A DNA stretch of 64,000 bases from Cellulomonas sp. URHE0023 (GCF_000688475.1 NZ_JIAN01000005.1:1240001-1304000), one strand, 5' to 3'. Shown: positions 17,824 to 28,776, numbered from the stretch's first letter. Numbers and translations: made by a program. Notes: a model not told the origin generated them from the letters alone.

Positions 17824-19469
17824 CCGACGAGCTGCCGCTGCGGTCCGTCCTGGACAGCGACCTCGCACTGACCATCGCCGACGCCTGTGCGAAGGACCTC
17901 CCCCTGGTCTGGGTGAACGCGGCGTTCACGCGGCTGACGGGCTACCCCGAGGACGAGGTGCTCGGCCGGAACTGCCGCTTCCTCCAGGGCACCGAGACCG
18001 ACCCGACTGAGGTCGCCCGCATCCGTACGGCGCTGGACGAGGGCCGCACGATCGCCACCGTCGTCCGCAACTACCGCCGTGACGGCTCGCCGTTCTGGAA
18101 CCAGGTCGTGATCAGCCCGGTGAACGACGAGACGGGTGCGACTACGCACTTCATCGGTGTGCAGGCGGCCCTCAGCGCCGACCTGCCCGCCGAGCCTCTG
18201 CGCGACCTCGAGGTCAGCCTCGACGAGCGGGCGAGCGCGCGGCTCGACCTGCTCGCGCGCGTCAGCGACGAGCTCGCCCGCAACCTCGACTACGACGCCG
18301 CGGTCGACACGCTCGGTGACGTCGCCATCCCGGCGCTGGCGACCTGGGGGTTCGTCGCCATGACGGACGAGCGCGGACGCTTCTCCCGCGTGCACCTCGT
18401 GACCAGCGACCCGAAGGACCGCGACCTCGCCCTCCAGCTGGCAGGCGAGGGCCTCGGGTGGCTCTCGCGGTCTCCCAAGGTCCACGAGGCGCTGAACAGC
18501 CCACCAGGGTTCGTCGCGCGGCCCTACCTCATCGACCTCCCCAGGCTGCCCGGCCGCACCACACCGGTGCAGCTCGAGCTCCTGCACCGGCTCGGGCTCG
18601 GGTCGGCGATGCTCGTACCGCTGCGCGCCCGGGACCGCGTGATCGGCATCCTGTGCCTGGTCAACGTCGACGAGTTCAGCCCGGACGCGGTGGTCACCGC
18701 CGCGCACCTGGGACGCCGCGCCGGCCTGGCGCTCGACAACGTCCGCCTCCTCGTCGCGGAACGCTCCGCCGTCCTCACGCTGCAGCAGTCCCTGCTGCCG
18801 ACGATCACCGCCATCCCGGGCGTCGACGTCGCGACCGCCTACGTCCCCTCTGCACGCCAGGCCCAGGTCGGTGGCGACTGGTTCGACGTGCTGCCCCTGC
18901 CCGACGGGACGGTGGGCCTCGCCGTGGGAGACGTGGTCGGCCACGACCTGCAAGCAGCCGCGGCGATGGGACAGCTGCGCTCGCTGCTGCGGTCCTACGC
19001 CTGGGAAGGCTCCTCGCCCGGTGCCGTGCTGGCCCGCGCCGACGAGCTGGTCCGCGGGCTCGACATCGCCGACATAGCCACATGCGTCTACCTGCGGTGG
19101 ACTCCTGCCGACGACGGTGCACACGTCACCTACGCCAGGGCCGGCCACCCGCCGCCGTTGCTACGCCTGCCGGGCGGCACCGTGATCCCCCTCGACGGCG
19201 GTCTGTCCACCCCGATCGGCGTCAGCGGCCCGAGCGGTGCCGAGGCTGCGGTCGTCGTGCCGGCCGGTGCGGTCCTGGTCCTGTACACCGACGGGCTCGT
19301 CGAACGCCGTGACCGCGGCTTGCGCGAAGGAATCGTGGCCCTGTCCGACGAGCTCGCCGTCACGCCCGAGGGAGCCTCCGCGGCGACGATCCGCGACCAG
19401 CTCGTGGCCACCCTCGTGGGCACGCACCAGGAAGACGACGTGTGCCTGCTCGTCGTCAGGACCGACTAG
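17820..19469 (+). CDS. LOV-GAF-PP2C (SpoIIE-type) protein phosphatase, putative blue-light sensor
   Basis: This is a 549-residue soluble sensor phosphatase. Residues 10-118 form a LOV domain with the canonical GRNCRFLQG (photoactive Cys52) and the other flavin contacts Asn84 (NYRRDG), Asn94 (FWN) and Gln115 (GVQ). A GAF-like domain spans about 150-310. A SpoIIE/RsbU phosphatase domain (about 325-545) keeps the metal ligands in GGDWFD, VGDVVGHD and YTDGLVE. Such enzymes typically dephosphorylate an anti-sigma-antagonist protein and so release a stress sigma factor; no such partner is in the window. The start overlaps the MFS stop. The 3' end overlaps convergent cca by 14 bases. Confidence 0.92.
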   Translation: MTDELPLRSVLDSDLALTIADACAKDLPLVWVNAAFTRLTGYPEDEVLGRNCRFLQGTETDPTEVARIRTALDEGRTIATVVRNYRRDGSPFWNQVVISPVNDETGATTHFIGVQAALSADLPAEPLRDLEVSLDERASARLDLLARVSDELARNLDYDAAVDTLGDVAIPALATWGFVAMTDERGRFSRVHLVTSDPKDRDLALQLAGEGLGWLSRSPKVHEALNSPPGFVARPYLIDLPRLPGRTTPVQLELLHRLGLGSAMLVPLRARDRVIGILCLVNVDEFSPDAVVTAAHLGRRAGLALDNVRLLVAERSAVLTLQQSLLPTITAIPGVDVATAYVPSARQAQVGGDWFDVLPLPDGTVGLAVGDVVGHDLQAAAAMGQLRSLLRSYAWEGSSPGAVLARADELVRGLDIADIATCVYLRWTPADDGAHVTYARAGHPPPLLRLPGGTVIPLDGGLSTPIGVSGPSGAEAAVVVPAGAVLVLYTDGLVERRDRGLREGIVALSDELAVTPEGASAATIRDQLVATLVGTHQEDDVCLLVVRTD

Positions 19470-21000
19470 CCCACCACGCCAGGAGCTCCTCGCCTGCGGC
19501 CTCCGGACCGAGCGGACCGCGTTCCATCCGCAGCTCGAGCAGGAACTTGTAGGCCTCGCCCACCTCGCGCCCCGGTGTGATGCCCAGGAGCTCCATGATC
19601 TGCGTGCCGTCCAGGTCAGGGCGGACCGCGTCGAGCTCCTCCTGCTCCTGCAGCACGACGATCCGGCGCTCGAGGTCGTCGTACGCCTCGGACAGCCTCG
19701 TCGCCTTGCGCACGTTGCGGGTGGTGCAGTCCGACCTCGTCAGCCGGTGCAGCCGTTCCAGCAGCGGCCCGGCGTCGGTGACGTAGCGCCGGACGGCCGA
19801 GTCGGTCCACGCACCCTCGCCGTAGCCGTGGAACCGCAGGTGCAGCTCGGTCAGCCGGGACACCGCCTGCACCGTCGCCTTGTCGAACCGCAGCTCCTTG
19901 AGCCGCTTCGCGACGAGCTTGGCGCCGACCATCTCGTGGTGGTGGAAGCTCACGCCCCCGCCCGCCTCGAACCTGCGCGTCCGCGGCTTGCCGATGTCGT
20001 GCAGCAGGGCGGCCAGCCGCAGGACCAGGTCCGGGCCGGGAACGGCGCCATCCGGGCCGGTCTCCAGGGCGATGGCCTTGTCCAGCACTGTCAGCGAGTG
20101 CTCGTAGACGTCCTTGTGCCGGTGGTGCTCGTCGATCTCGAGGCGCAGAGCGGGCAGCTCCGGCAGCACGTGGCCGGCCAGCCCGGTGTCGACGAGGACC
20201 TGCAGCCCGGTGCGTGGGCTCGAGGACACGAGCAGCTTGCTCAGCTCGTCGCGCACACGCTCCGCGCTGACGATCGCGATCCGGTCGGCCATGTCGACGA
20301 TCGCAGCCCGGGCGGCAGGATCCACCGCGAACCCGAGCTGGGCGGCGAAGCGGGCTGCACGCATCATGCGCAAAGGGTCGTCGTCGAACGACTGCCGTGG
20401 GTCCACAGGCGTGCGCAGGACTCCCAGGGCCAGGTCCGACAGCCCGTCGAACGGGTCGACGAACGCAAGGTCAGGCAGCCGGACCGCCATGGAGTTGACC
20501 GTGAAGTCGCGACGCGACAGGTCCCCCTCGAGCGAGTCACCGAACGCGACCTGCGGTTTGCGGCTCGCCGGGTCGTACTCGTCGGTGCGGTACGTGGTGA
20601 CCTCGACGACGACGTCGTGCGCACTGCGCGATCGCCGTCCCGCGAACCGTCGCGCACCGATCGTGCCGAACTCCTTGCCGATGTCCCAGTGCGCGTCGCC
20701 CCACCGCGCCAGCAGCGCGAGAGTCTCGTCGGGCGTCGCGGACGTCGTGAAGTCCAGGTCCGCCGAGGCCCGCCCGAGGAACGCGTCGCGCACCGGCCCA
20801 CCGACGAGCGCGAGCTCGTGCCCGGCCGCGCGAAACACCTCGCCGAGCTCCAACGCGTCGGCTGGAAGACTGCTCAGGACGCCTAGCGCTCGACGACGCA
20901 GGGCGGCAAGCTCGGAGTCCTGGGGCGTGTCTGGTGTTTCGGGCTGTTCGGCGGGCACTCGTCCAAGCCTGCCAGACGCAGCGGTCGGCTCCACCGTCAC
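19456..21000 (-). CDS. cca: CCA tRNA nucleotidyltransferase (PcnB/CcaA family)
   Basis: The enzyme adds or repairs the 3' CCA of tRNA. The 514 residues contain a class II nucleotidyltransferase head with GGPVRD at 67-72 and the metal-binding pair Asp81-Leu-Asp83, [10 protein letters not shown], the RNA-binding neck [14 protein letters not shown], and a C-terminal HD domain (LLHDIGKPR). GTG at 21000 is the longest start; the first 30 residues are disordered and a later start cannot be excluded. It diverges from the Nudix-DUF6049-murJ operon, as pcnA does in mycobacteria. Confidence 0.95.
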   Translation of the reverse strand: MTVEPTAASGRLGRVPAEQPETPDTPQDSELAALRRRALGVLSSLPADALELGEVFRAAGHELALVGGPVRDAFLGRASADLDFTTSATPDETLALLARWGDAHWDIGKEFGTIGARRFAGRRSRSAHDVVVEVTTYRTDEYDPASRKPQVAFGDSLEGDLSRRDFTVNSMAVRLPDLAFVDPFDGLSDLALGVLRTPVDPRQSFDDDPLRMMRAARFAAQLGFAVDPAARAAIVDMADRIAIVSAERVRDELSKLLVSSSPRTGLQVLVDTGLAGHVLPELPALRLEIDEHHRHKDVYEHSLTVLDKAIALETGPDGAVPGPDLVLRLAALLHDIGKPRTRRFEAGGGVSFHHHEMVGAKLVAKRLKELRFDKATVQAVSRLTELHLRFHGYGEGAWTDSAVRRYVTDAGPLLERLHRLTRSDCTTRNVRKATRLSEAYDDLERRIVVLQEQEELDAVRPDLDGTQIMELLGITPGREVGEAYKFLLELRMERGPLGPEAAGEELLAWWASRS

Positions 21001-21040
21001 GGTGGCCTCGGCCCGAGCGCCGAGTCGTTACAGTGGCGGG

Positions 21041-21595
21041 ATGTCGAGCCCGGCGCGCCCACCGTTCCCCGGGGGCGTACCTGCGCCGCCGGGCGGCCAC
21101 GCGCTGCGCATCGACCCGCACCTGACGCAGGCAAGACCTGCACCGGCACCGCTTCCCGTGGTCGACGAGACCTCCGCCGGCGGAATCGTGGTCAGCAGAC
21201 GTGACGGCGTGGACCACGCTGCCGTGATCGCTCGACGCAACCGTGCGGGGCGCCTCGAGTGGTGCCTGCCCAAGGGGCACCTTGAAGGCGACGAGACGCC
21301 CGAGGAGGCGGCCGTCCGCGAGATCGCGGAGGAGACCGGCATCCAAGGAACGGTGCTGCGACAGCTCGGCGTCATCGACTACTGGTTCAGCGGGGACGAC
21401 CGCCGGGTGCACAAGGTGGTCCACCACTTCCTGCTCGGCGCGGTCGGTGGCGACCTGTCCGTCGAGGGCGATCCGGACAGCGAGGCCGAGGAGGCCGCGT
21501 GGGTCCCTGTCGCCCAGCTGCACGACGTCCTGGCCTACCCCAACGAGCGGCGGCTCGCCGAGGCGGCCCTGCTGGTCCTCGTCGACGAGGCATGA
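21041..21595 (+). CDS. Nudix hydrolase (MutT family)
   Basis: The enzyme hydrolyses a nucleoside diphosphate linked to another moiety. The 184 residues have a Pro-rich N-terminus of about 40 and then the Nudix fold. The box at 79-101 starts [20 protein letters not shown], with all catalytic Glu residues present. ATG at 21041 is chosen because the upstream frame overlaps cca antisense and lacks family features. It overlaps the next gene by 4 bases. Its position between cca and the DUF6049-murJ pair matches mutT4 of mycobacteria, but the substrate is unknown. Confidence 0.9.
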   Translation: MSSPARPPFPGGVPAPPGGHALRIDPHLTQARPAPAPLPVVDETSAGGIVVSRRDGVDHAAVIARRNRAGRLEWCLPKGHLEGDETPEEAAVREIAEETGIQGTVLRQLGVIDYWFSGDDRRVHKVVHHFLLGAVGGDLSVEGDPDSEAEEAAWVPVAQLHDVLAYPNERRLAEAALLVLVDEA

Positions 21596-23643
21596 GCGCG
21601 CGTTCGACGCTGCGCCGGGTGCTCTGCACGGCCCTGGCCCTGGGCGCTGCACTCACGGTCGCTGCCGCACCTGCCGGAGCCGCGCCCGACGACGACCTCC
21701 CGGTCACCGTGCACGTCGACCAGATCTCGCCGTCCGTCCTGCGACCCGGTCAGGAGCTCACCGTTCGGGCCACCCTGACGAACACCGGCACCGACGTCAT
21801 CGAGGAGCCGACCGCGATCCTGCGGCTCAGCCGGTTCCTGATCAGCACGCGTGACGACGTCGAGGCGTGGTCGTCGGAAGCGAGCTGCACGTCGAAGCGC
21901 CCTTGCCCGCAGGTCGCCGAGTCCGCCGTGCCCGGCCCTCTCGCGGTCGGACAGTCCGCCTCCGTCGAGCTGCGAGTACCGGCGAAGAACATCCAGCTGA
22001 CGAACCTGCCGGACACGTGGGGTCCGCGCGGACTGTCTGTCGAGGTGATGGACGGCCGCTCCCGGGTGGGCCTCGAACGCACCTTCCTGCTCTGGTACAC
22101 CGACGACGCCGACGACACTCCCACCCCCGTCTCCGTGCTCGTGCCGGTCGTCGGCCCCGGCGCTGATCCGCTGACGACCCGCTCCACCTCCCTCGACGAC
22201 CTCGTCGCGCCCGGCGGCCGCCTCGACGAGCTCGCGTCGGTGCTGGCGGCCAGCCCGGGGATCGGTGTCGCCGTCGACCCTGCCCTCCTGGCGTCGGCGG
22301 CGTCCGGGAGCGATCAGGCGCACACCTGGGGTGCGTCGTTCGACGCGGACCTCGCGCACCACGACGTCCTTACCCTGCCGTGGTCGGATCCCGACATCGG
22401 CGCGGCGGGCCAGGCGGACCAGGCCGGTCTCGTGCGGCTCGCGGTCGACGGTTCCGCCGCATCAGGGGTCGACGGAGCGGGGATCCTGTGGGCCCCGTCG
22501 ACCGAGACCCTCGACCAGACGGCCATCGGTGTCACGGCACAGGTCGACCAGCCCGCGGTGGTCGTCGCGCCAGGGTCCGTCCAGGTCGACGAGCTCAAGG
22601 ATGGCAGGACGACGTCGGCTCGCACCGCGGTGCGGACGCCGGCCGGCACCGTGCACGCGCTCGTCCCGGACGCCCGGCTCAGCGGCCTGCTCGCCGACCC
22701 CGCCTCCGTCGACCCGCAGGCGACGCCCGCGACGACCGCACAGCGGGCGCTCGCCGAGCTGGCCGTGGTGTCGCGAGAGACCGGGTCGGACCGGCCGCAC
22801 CTGTTGATGACCGCAGGCCGCGAGTGGCTACCCGACGCGACGTCCGTCACCGCGCTCCTGGCGGCGCTCGGGAGCGCGCCGTGGGTGGACCTCGCCGATC
22901 CGTCGACGCTTCTGGACCCCGACGTCCCGACCGCGAAGGGGACGCTCCCGGCGAGCACCGACGACTCCGCCGAGCTCGCCCCCGAAAGTGTCGGGGCACT
23001 GGCCGAGGCACGGTCCCGGGCGATCGCCTTCGCTACCGTCACCGACGAGCCCGGCCAGCTGCTCGACGGTGTCGACGCCGAGGTCGTCGCACCCCTGGCG
23101 GTGGCGTGGCGCAGCCAGCCCGTCCCGCGCGCGGACCTGGTGGTTCGTGTGCTCGCCGACGTCAACGCCCGGACCAGCGGCCTGTCCATCGGCCGCCTGA
23201 GCGACGTCAACGTCATCAGCTCCACCGGTGACGTCCGGATGACCGTGGCCAACGACCTCACGGTGCCCGTCGCGGTGCAGCTCACCGTCGAGCCGAGCAA
23301 GCCGTGCCTCGAGGCGGAGGACGTCCCGACCGTCACCGTCGAGGCCCGGAGCACGAAGGTCGTGCCCGTGACGCTGCACGCCCGCGCCAACTGCGAGGTC
23401 GTCGTCGTCTCGCGCCTGACCTCGGCCGACGGGACACCGGTGTCCGAGCCGGTCGCGTTCACCGCCCGGGTGACACCGACGATCGAGGGGGTCGGCACCA
23501 AGGTGGTCGGTGTCCTGCTGGCCATCGGGATCGTGCTGGGCATCATCCGCACCATCCGGCGCGGTCAGAGCGGACGTCGCGGCAGCCGGGTCGACATCGA
23601 CAAGCCGCCCGCGCCGGTGCCGGGCGACGGGGGAGACTCATGA
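21592..23643 (+). CDS. DUF6049 family membrane-anchored extracytoplasmic protein
   Basis: This 683-residue protein has an N-terminal signal segment ([20 protein letters not shown]), a long extracytoplasmic region and one C-terminal helix near [20 protein letters not shown], followed by a basic cytoplasmic tail. An immunoglobulin-like NEW3-type stretch follows the signal ([13 protein letters not shown]). The family is conserved next to murJ in actinobacteria, and a role in envelope assembly is inferred from that only. It overlaps both neighbours by 4 bases, so it is a middle gene of a coupled Nudix-DUF6049-murJ operon. Confidence 0.85.
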   Translation: MSARSTLRRVLCTALALGAALTVAAAPAGAAPDDDLPVTVHVDQISPSVLRPGQELTVRATLTNTGTDVIEEPTAILRLSRFLISTRDDVEAWSSEASCTSKRPCPQVAESAVPGPLAVGQSASVELRVPAKNIQLTNLPDTWGPRGLSVEVMDGRSRVGLERTFLLWYTDDADDTPTPVSVLVPVVGPGADPLTTRSTSLDDLVAPGGRLDELASVLAASPGIGVAVDPALLASAASGSDQAHTWGASFDADLAHHDVLTLPWSDPDIGAAGQADQAGLVRLAVDGSAASGVDGAGILWAPSTETLDQTAIGVTAQVDQPAVVVAPGSVQVDELKDGRTTSARTAVRTPAGTVHALVPDARLSGLLADPASVDPQATPATTAQRALAELAVVSRETGSDRPHLLMTAGREWLPDATSVTALLAALGSAPWVDLADPSTLLDPDVPTAKGTLPASTDDSAELAPESVGALAEARSRAIAFATVTDEPGQLLDGVDAEVVAPLAVAWRSQPVPRADLVVRVLADVNARTSGLSIGRLSDVNVISSTGDVRMTVANDLTVPVAVQLTVEPSKPCLEAEDVPTVTVEARSTKVVPVTLHARANCEVVVVSRLTSADGTPVSEPVAFTARVTPTIEGVGTKVVGVLLAIGIVLGIIRTIRRGQSGRRGSRVDIDKPPAPVPGDGGDS

Positions 23644-25289
23644 GCGACACCTCGACCGGCGGGATGCGCCGCGGGGCCGCCGTCATGGCATCGGGAACAG
23701 CCGCGTCGCGAGCCCTCGGGTTCCTGCGCGCCACGGCCCTCGCGACTGCGATCGGTGGCACGGGCCAGGCCGTCGACGCGTTCGCCGTCGCCAACAAGCT
23801 GCCCAACATCCTCTACATGCTGCTCATCGGCGGTGTGCTGAACGCGATCCTCGTGCCGCAGGTGGTTCGCGCCTACAAGCGCAACGCCGGTCAGGAGTAC
23901 GTCGACCGGCTGCTGACCTTCGGGTTCGCCGTCCTGCTCGGGATCACCCTCGCCCTCACGCTCGCCGCACCGCTCCTGGTGGACCTCTACTCCGACTTCC
24001 AGGACCCGGCACAGACGCAGCTCGCGGTGACGTTCGCGTTCTGGTGCATCCCGCAGCTGTTCTTCTACGGTGCGTACGGCCTGCTGGGCCAGGTGCTCAA
24101 CGCCAGAGGATCGTTCGGGCCGTACATGTGGGCGCCTGTCGTCAACAACGTGGTGTCGATCGTCGGCTTCATCCTGTTCATCGTCCTGTTCCAGGGCGTC
24201 AAGAGGAACGGCGTGGTGCAGGCCGACGACCTGAGCTCAGGACAGGCCGCGTTCCTCGCACTGTCCGCGACGCTCGGCGTGGTCGCCCAGGCCGCTGTCC
24301 TCGTGCCGGCCCTGCGTCGGGCTGGCGTCCACTACCGGCCGCGCTGGGGTGTGCGCGGGTCGGGTCTGGGCACGGCGGGCAAGGTTGCGACCTGGACGCT
24401 GGCTGGGCTCAGCGTCGGACAGCTGGGCTACATCGTGGTGTCGAACGTGGCCTCTGCCGCGCCCGACTCCGCAGCCGGAGCAGCCCCGGGGTCCGTCGCC
24501 GGAAACAACGCCTACGACATGGCGTTCCTCATCTTCATGCTGCCGCACTCACTGGTGACGGTGTCGCTGGCCACCGCGATGTTCACGCGCCTCTCCGCGC
24601 ACGCGCACGACAACGACACCGACGGCGTCCGCAGCAACCTGTCCAACAGCCTCCGGATCGTCGGCGTCTTCACGGTGTTCGCGACCGCCGCGATCGCCGT
24701 GCTCGCCCTTCCGCTGTGCCGCGTGCTGCTGTTCACGGCGGCGTCCCAGTCCGCAGAAGCCATCGCCCCCATCGCGCTGGCGATGATCGTCGGACTGCCG
24801 GCCTTCGGCGTGTGGTCGCTGTACCAGCGCGTGTTCTACGCCTACGAGGACGCCCGGTCGATGCTGCCCATCCAGATCGTCATGGCGGCGGTCGTGGCCC
24901 TGGGGTCCTTGGCGTCCGAGACCTTCCTGCCGGCCACGCACTGGGTGGTCGGCATCGGCCTGGCCATGAGCCTGTCCTACGTCGTCGGCATGCTGTACGC
25001 GCAGGTGCTCCTGCGCCGGCGGGTCGGTTCGCTCGACGGGTCGCGGGTCCTGCGGATGTACACCCGCGCAGGTGTGGCCGCCCTCGCGTCGGCCGCGGTC
25101 GGCCTCGCCGTGCTGTGGCTGCTCGCGCAGGTGCTGTCCGGTCGGTTCGTCGCCTCGGTGATCGAGTGCGCCGTCGTCGGGACCGTGATGGCGCTCGTCT
25201 ACGTCGGCGTGCTGCGCGGCTTGCGGGTGCGTGAGCTCGACAGCCTGCTCGGGCCCATTCTTCGCAAGCTTCCCGGTCGGCGCGGCTAG
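23640..25289 (+). CDS. murJ: Lipid II flippase MurJ (MviN)
   Basis: MurJ moves the peptidoglycan precursor lipid II across the membrane. The 549 residues form about fourteen hydrophobic helices typical of the MviN/MOP fold. Family segments include SRALGFLRATALATAIGG, DAFAVANKLPNILYMLLIGG and VWSLYQRVFYAYEDARSM. The ATG overlaps the DUF6049 stop. In mycobacteria MurJ is fused to a cytoplasmic pseudokinase and an extracellular domain; here those parts are encoded by the next gene, 68 bases downstream. Confidence 0.95.
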   Translation: MSDTSTGGMRRGAAVMASGTAASRALGFLRATALATAIGGTGQAVDAFAVANKLPNILYMLLIGGVLNAILVPQVVRAYKRNAGQEYVDRLLTFGFAVLLGITLALTLAAPLLVDLYSDFQDPAQTQLAVTFAFWCIPQLFFYGAYGLLGQVLNARGSFGPYMWAPVVNNVVSIVGFILFIVLFQGVKRNGVVQADDLSSGQAAFLALSATLGVVAQAAVLVPALRRAGVHYRPRWGVRGSGLGTAGKVATWTLAGLSVGQLGYIVVSNVASAAPDSAAGAAPGSVAGNNAYDMAFLIFMLPHSLVTVSLATAMFTRLSAHAHDNDTDGVRSNLSNSLRIVGVFTVFATAAIAVLALPLCRVLLFTAASQSAEAIAPIALAMIVGLPAFGVWSLYQRVFYAYEDARSMLPIQIVMAAVVALGSLASETFLPATHWVVGIGLAMSLSYVVGMLYAQVLLRRRVGSLDGSRVLRMYTRAGVAALASAAVGLAVLWLLAQVLSGRFVASVIECAVVGTVMALVYVGVLRGLRVRELDSLLGPILRKLPGRRG

Positions 25290-25357
25290 CATGCAGGGGT
25301 CCCGCAGATCAACGTGGTGAAGAGCGTCGTTGTCGTGGTCGTCGAGCGGAGGTGCTG

Positions 25358-27208
25358 GTGAGCGAGGTCGTCGGTCGTGGCACGGTGCTGGCAGGTCGCT
25401 ATCGCGTGCTCTCCCCCGTCGACTCCGACCTCGCGGGCGCCAGCGCCTGGCACGCCACGGACCAGATCCTCGACCGTGCCGTCCGCGTCCGCGTCCTGGA
25501 GTCCGGCGCCGTCGCACCTGCACTCGACGCCGCACGCAGGGCGGCACTCGTCACGGACCCCAGGCTCGTGCGGGTCCTCGACGTCGGCTCGCACGACGGC
25601 TACGGCTACGTCGTCTCCGAGCAGCTCGTCGGTCCGTCGCTCGCGGAGCTTGCCGGCCGTGCCCCGCTGACCGCCGACCAGGCCCGCGCCGTCGTCGGAG
25701 AGGCAGCGACCGCGCTCGAGGTCGCCCGGCGCCGCGGAGTCCACCACCTCGCCCTACGGCCGTCCGTCGTGCACGTGAGCCCCGACGGTCGTGTCCTGGT
25801 CGGTGGGCTCGCGCTCGACGCGGCACTGCTCGGAGACGCGGGCGGCGACGCCCGATCGACCACCCGTGCCGACGCCGTCGGGCTCGTGCGCCTGCTCTAC
25901 GCCGCCCTGACCGGCTACTGGCCCGGTGACCCCGGTTCACGGCTCCCCACCGGCGGCGACACGCTTCCGCTCGCCCCGGTCGTCAACGGCTCGCCCGTGC
26001 CACCGGCTGACCTGGTGCCCAGCATCCCGAACGACCTCGACACGCTCTGCGTCGTGACGCTGGGCCCTCACGACGACGGACCGCACAGCCCAGGCGATCT
26101 CGTTCGTGAGCTCGAGCCGTGGGGCGAGATCCGCACCTCCGGGCTCGGTGAGGACGCCGCCCTGGCCACCACGACGGTCGACGGTCAGTTCCCGCCGACC
26201 GGCGCAGCCGCACCCGAGCCCGATGTCACGTTGGTCGAGGGTGCCGCCGTCGCTGCGGTCGTCCAGCGCCAGTCCGTGCGCAACGCGTTCCAGGCTCCCC
26301 AGACGCAGCCCCCCGGCGCCAACCGGCCGGGCACCCCGCCGCCGGCGGTGCCGTCCAAGGGCAACGCACTCGGTGCGGGAGCAGCTCCGCCCACCGGCGC
26401 GCCGGTCGCCGCTCCGGTCGTCGCACCACCCCCTGCCACCCCGCCGCGCCCAGAGTCGATCCCCCCTGCGGCGTCTGCACCGACCGTCTCACGCCGCCCG
26501 GTGGCACAGGCGACGACCGCAACCGGCTTCGACGAGGTCATGGGTGTCGGAACGCCCGAGGTGCCCATCGTCGCGCGTCGGTTCGACCCCACGGCACTCG
26601 TGCTCATCATCGTCGTCGTCGCCGTCGTCATCGGCGTGATCATCGCGATCCGCACGCTCTCCTCGGGCTTCGACCCCGGGTCCCCGGCCGCGGACGAGCC
26701 GCTCCCGTCCCAGAGCGCCGCCGCGTCGGCCCCCGCTGCCGCGGCTCCCTCGCAAGCACCGCAAGCCCCGGCGGCCGGCGGACCACCCGTCATCGCATCG
26801 GCGACGACCATCGACCCCTCGGACGCCGACGGCGAGCACCAGGAAGACGCAGCCAAGGCGTTCGACGGTGACCCAGCGACGTTCTGGTACACCCAGACGT
26901 ACAAGCGCGCCGACTTCGCCGGGTTCAAGCCCGCAGTCGGCTACGCGATCACGCTCACCACGAAGACCACGGTGAACTCGGTGACCCTGCGCTCGAACAG
27001 CACGGGCGGCCACGTCGAGATCCGGGCGACCGATGCCGCGCACCCCACCGACGGTCCCGTCCTGGCATCCGGTTCCTTCGGCCCCGAGAGCACCTTCCCG
27101 CTCGTCCCGCCGGCGGACACGCAGTCGCTCGTCCTGTGGGTCACCGAGCTGCCGACCACCGCGGACGGGTCGTTCCGGCTCGAGCTCACCGAGGTCTCGC
27201 TGTCCTGA
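25358..27208 (+). CDS. Membrane-anchored pseudokinase with discoidin-like extracellular domain
   Basis: This 616-residue protein starts with a kinase-like fold (about 1-260) that lacks the catalytic residues. The VAIK lysine region reads RVRVLE, HRD is replaced by HLALRPSVV, and DFG by VGGLAL. A Pro/Ala-rich linker, one membrane helix (about 411-432, LVLIIVVVAVVIGVII), a second linker and a C-terminal F5/8-type domain follow. It resembles the C-terminal half of the mycobacterial MurJ fusion (Rv3910), whose pseudokinase is phosphorylated by PknB and binds FhaA. A role in controlling MurJ is therefore likely but inferred. GTG at 25358 has GGAGG five bases upstream. Confidence 0.85.
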   Translation: MSEVVGRGTVLAGRYRVLSPVDSDLAGASAWHATDQILDRAVRVRVLESGAVAPALDAARRAALVTDPRLVRVLDVGSHDGYGYVVSEQLVGPSLAELAGRAPLTADQARAVVGEAATALEVARRRGVHHLALRPSVVHVSPDGRVLVGGLALDAALLGDAGGDARSTTRADAVGLVRLLYAALTGYWPGDPGSRLPTGGDTLPLAPVVNGSPVPPADLVPSIPNDLDTLCVVTLGPHDDGPHSPGDLVRELEPWGEIRTSGLGEDAALATTTVDGQFPPTGAAAPEPDVTLVEGAAVAAVVQRQSVRNAFQAPQTQPPGANRPGTPPPAVPSKGNALGAGAAPPTGAPVAAPVVAPPPATPPRPESIPPAASAPTVSRRPVAQATTATGFDEVMGVGTPEVPIVARRFDPTALVLIIVVVAVVIGVIIAIRTLSSGFDPGSPAADEPLPSQSAAASAPAAAAPSQAPQAPAAGGPPVIASATTIDPSDADGEHQEDAAKAFDGDPATFWYTQTYKRADFAGFKPAVGYAITLTTKTTVNSVTLRSNSTGGHVEIRATDAAHPTDGPVLASGSFGPESTFPLVPPADTQSLVLWVTELPTTADGSFRLELTEVSLS

Positions 27209-27392
27209 CGCTGCTGTTCAGATCCGTTCTGGACGCGAATCGCACCGGTTCCTCGGGCGGTCCTCATGCCGCTCCCGCAGCGTCGTCACCGAGCACCGGC
27301 GCGGGTCGTTCCCCGGAACATCTGGCGCCTAGGATCTGTTGATCCCGACAGCCTCCACACCCGAGCTGCACCGTCGACACAAGGACCACATC

Positions 27393-28400
27393 GTGACCGA
27401 CCAGTCCACCGCTGCGCCCGACTCCGTGCGCGACCTCGTCATCGTCGGATCGGGTCCTGCCGGGTACACCGCAGCCATCTACGCCGCGCGCGCGGGCCTC
27501 GCCCCGCTCGTCATCGCCGGGTCCGTCACCGCCGGTGGCGCCCTGATGAACACCACTGAGGTCGAGAACTTCCCCGGCTTCCCCGACGGCATCCAGGGCC
27601 CCGAGCTCATGGAGTCGCTGCAGAAGCAGGCCGAGCGGTTCGGCGCCGAGGTCCTCTGGGACGACGCGTCGTCGCTCGACCTCACGGGCGACATCAAGGT
27701 CATCGAGACGCTCAACGGCGACACGTTCCGTGCACGCGCGGTCATCCTCGCCACCGGTTCCGCATACCGCGAGCTCGGGCTCGAGGACGAGAAGCGGATG
27801 TCCGGCCGCGGCGTCTCGTGGTGCGCCACCTGCGACGGGTTCTTCTTCCGTGACCAGGACATCATCGTGGTCGGAGGTGGCGACTCCGCCGTCGAGGAGG
27901 CCACGTTCCTGACGCGGTTCGGCAAGCGCGTCACCCTCGTGCACCGCCGCGACCACCTGCGCGCCTCCAAGATCATGGCCGACCGTGCAGCGAACGACCC
28001 GAAGATCGAGTTCGCGTGGAACAGCGAGGTCGTCGGGATCCACGGCGACGCCAAGGTCACGGGTGTGACCCTGCGCGACACCCTCACCGGCGAGACCCGC
28101 GAGCACACCGCGACGGGCGTCTTCGTCGCGATCGGCCACGTCCCGCGCTCCGAGCTGCTCGTCGGTCAGGTCGACCTCGACGACGAGGGCTACGTGCAGG
28201 TCATCGGTCGTTCCACGGCGACCAACGTGACCGGGGTCTTCGCGTGCGGCGACCTCGTCGACCACACCTACCGGCAGGCGATCACCGCAGCCGGTTCCGG
28301 GTGCGCCGCGGCCCTCGACGCCCAGCACTTCCTGGCGTCGCTCGGCGACCTGGTCGCACCCGTCCCGCCCATCGAGGCCTATGTCGAGGAGATCGTATGA
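27393..28400 (+). CDS. trxB: Thioredoxin-disulfide reductase
   Basis: This flavoenzyme reduces thioredoxin with NADPH. The 335 residues show FAD motif [15 protein letters not shown], redox pair Cys-Ala-Thr-Cys in WCATCDG, and NADPH motif [16 protein letters not shown] at 27393 is chosen because AAGGA lies seven bases upstream; TTG at 27339 is possible but lacks a site. It overlaps trxA by 4 bases, giving a coupled trxB-trxA pair. The preceding 184-base gap shows no gene. Confidence 0.97.
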   Translation: MTDQSTAAPDSVRDLVIVGSGPAGYTAAIYAARAGLAPLVIAGSVTAGGALMNTTEVENFPGFPDGIQGPELMESLQKQAERFGAEVLWDDASSLDLTGDIKVIETLNGDTFRARAVILATGSAYRELGLEDEKRMSGRGVSWCATCDGFFFRDQDIIVVGGGDSAVEEATFLTRFGKRVTLVHRRDHLRASKIMADRAANDPKIEFAWNSEVVGIHGDAKVTGVTLRDTLTGETREHTATGVFVAIGHVPRSELLVGQVDLDDEGYVQVIGRSTATNVTGVFACGDLVDHTYRQAITAAGSGCAAALDAQHFLASLGDLVAPVPPIEAYVEEIV

Positions 28401-28726
28401 GCACCACCGTCGTCACCGATGCCACCTTCCAGGCGGAGGTGCTCGAGTCGAAGATCCCCGTGATCGTCGACTTCTGGGCCGAGTGGTGCGGCCCCTGCCG
28501 CATGGTGGCGCCCGTGCTCGAGGAGCTCTCGAACCAGTACGAGGGACGCATCAAGATCGTGAAGGTGGACTCCGACGCGAACCCGAAGCTCGTGGGCGAC
28601 TACAACATCGTCTCCATCCCGACGTTGAACATCTACTTCGGCGGAGAGCTCGTGGCATCGCGGGTGGGTGCCCGCCCGAAGTCGATGATCGCCGCGGACA
28701 TCGAGAGCGTGCTCACCTCCGTCTGA
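28397..28726 (+). CDS. trxA: Thioredoxin
   Basis: This is the small thiol-disulfide carrier reduced by TrxB. The 109 residues have active site WCGPC in [11 protein letters not shown] and the cis-proline segment [10 protein letters not shown]. The start overlaps the trxB stop, and a strong terminator follows 11 bases after the stop. Confidence 0.98.
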   Translation: MSTTVVTDATFQAEVLESKIPVIVDFWAEWCGPCRMVAPVLEELSNQYEGRIKIVKVDSDANPKLVGDYNIVSIPTLNIYFGGELVASRVGARPKSMIAADIESVLTSV

Positions 28727-28737
28727 TCACGTCCTGC

Positions 28738-28776
28738 GGAAAGGCCCTCGGCAGCCACGGTGCCGAGGGCCTTTCC
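28738..28776 (+). terminator. Terminator after trxA
   Basis: A perfect 16-bp stem (28738-28753 with 28761-28776) has a 7-base loop, directly after the trxA stop. Confidence 0.88.
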
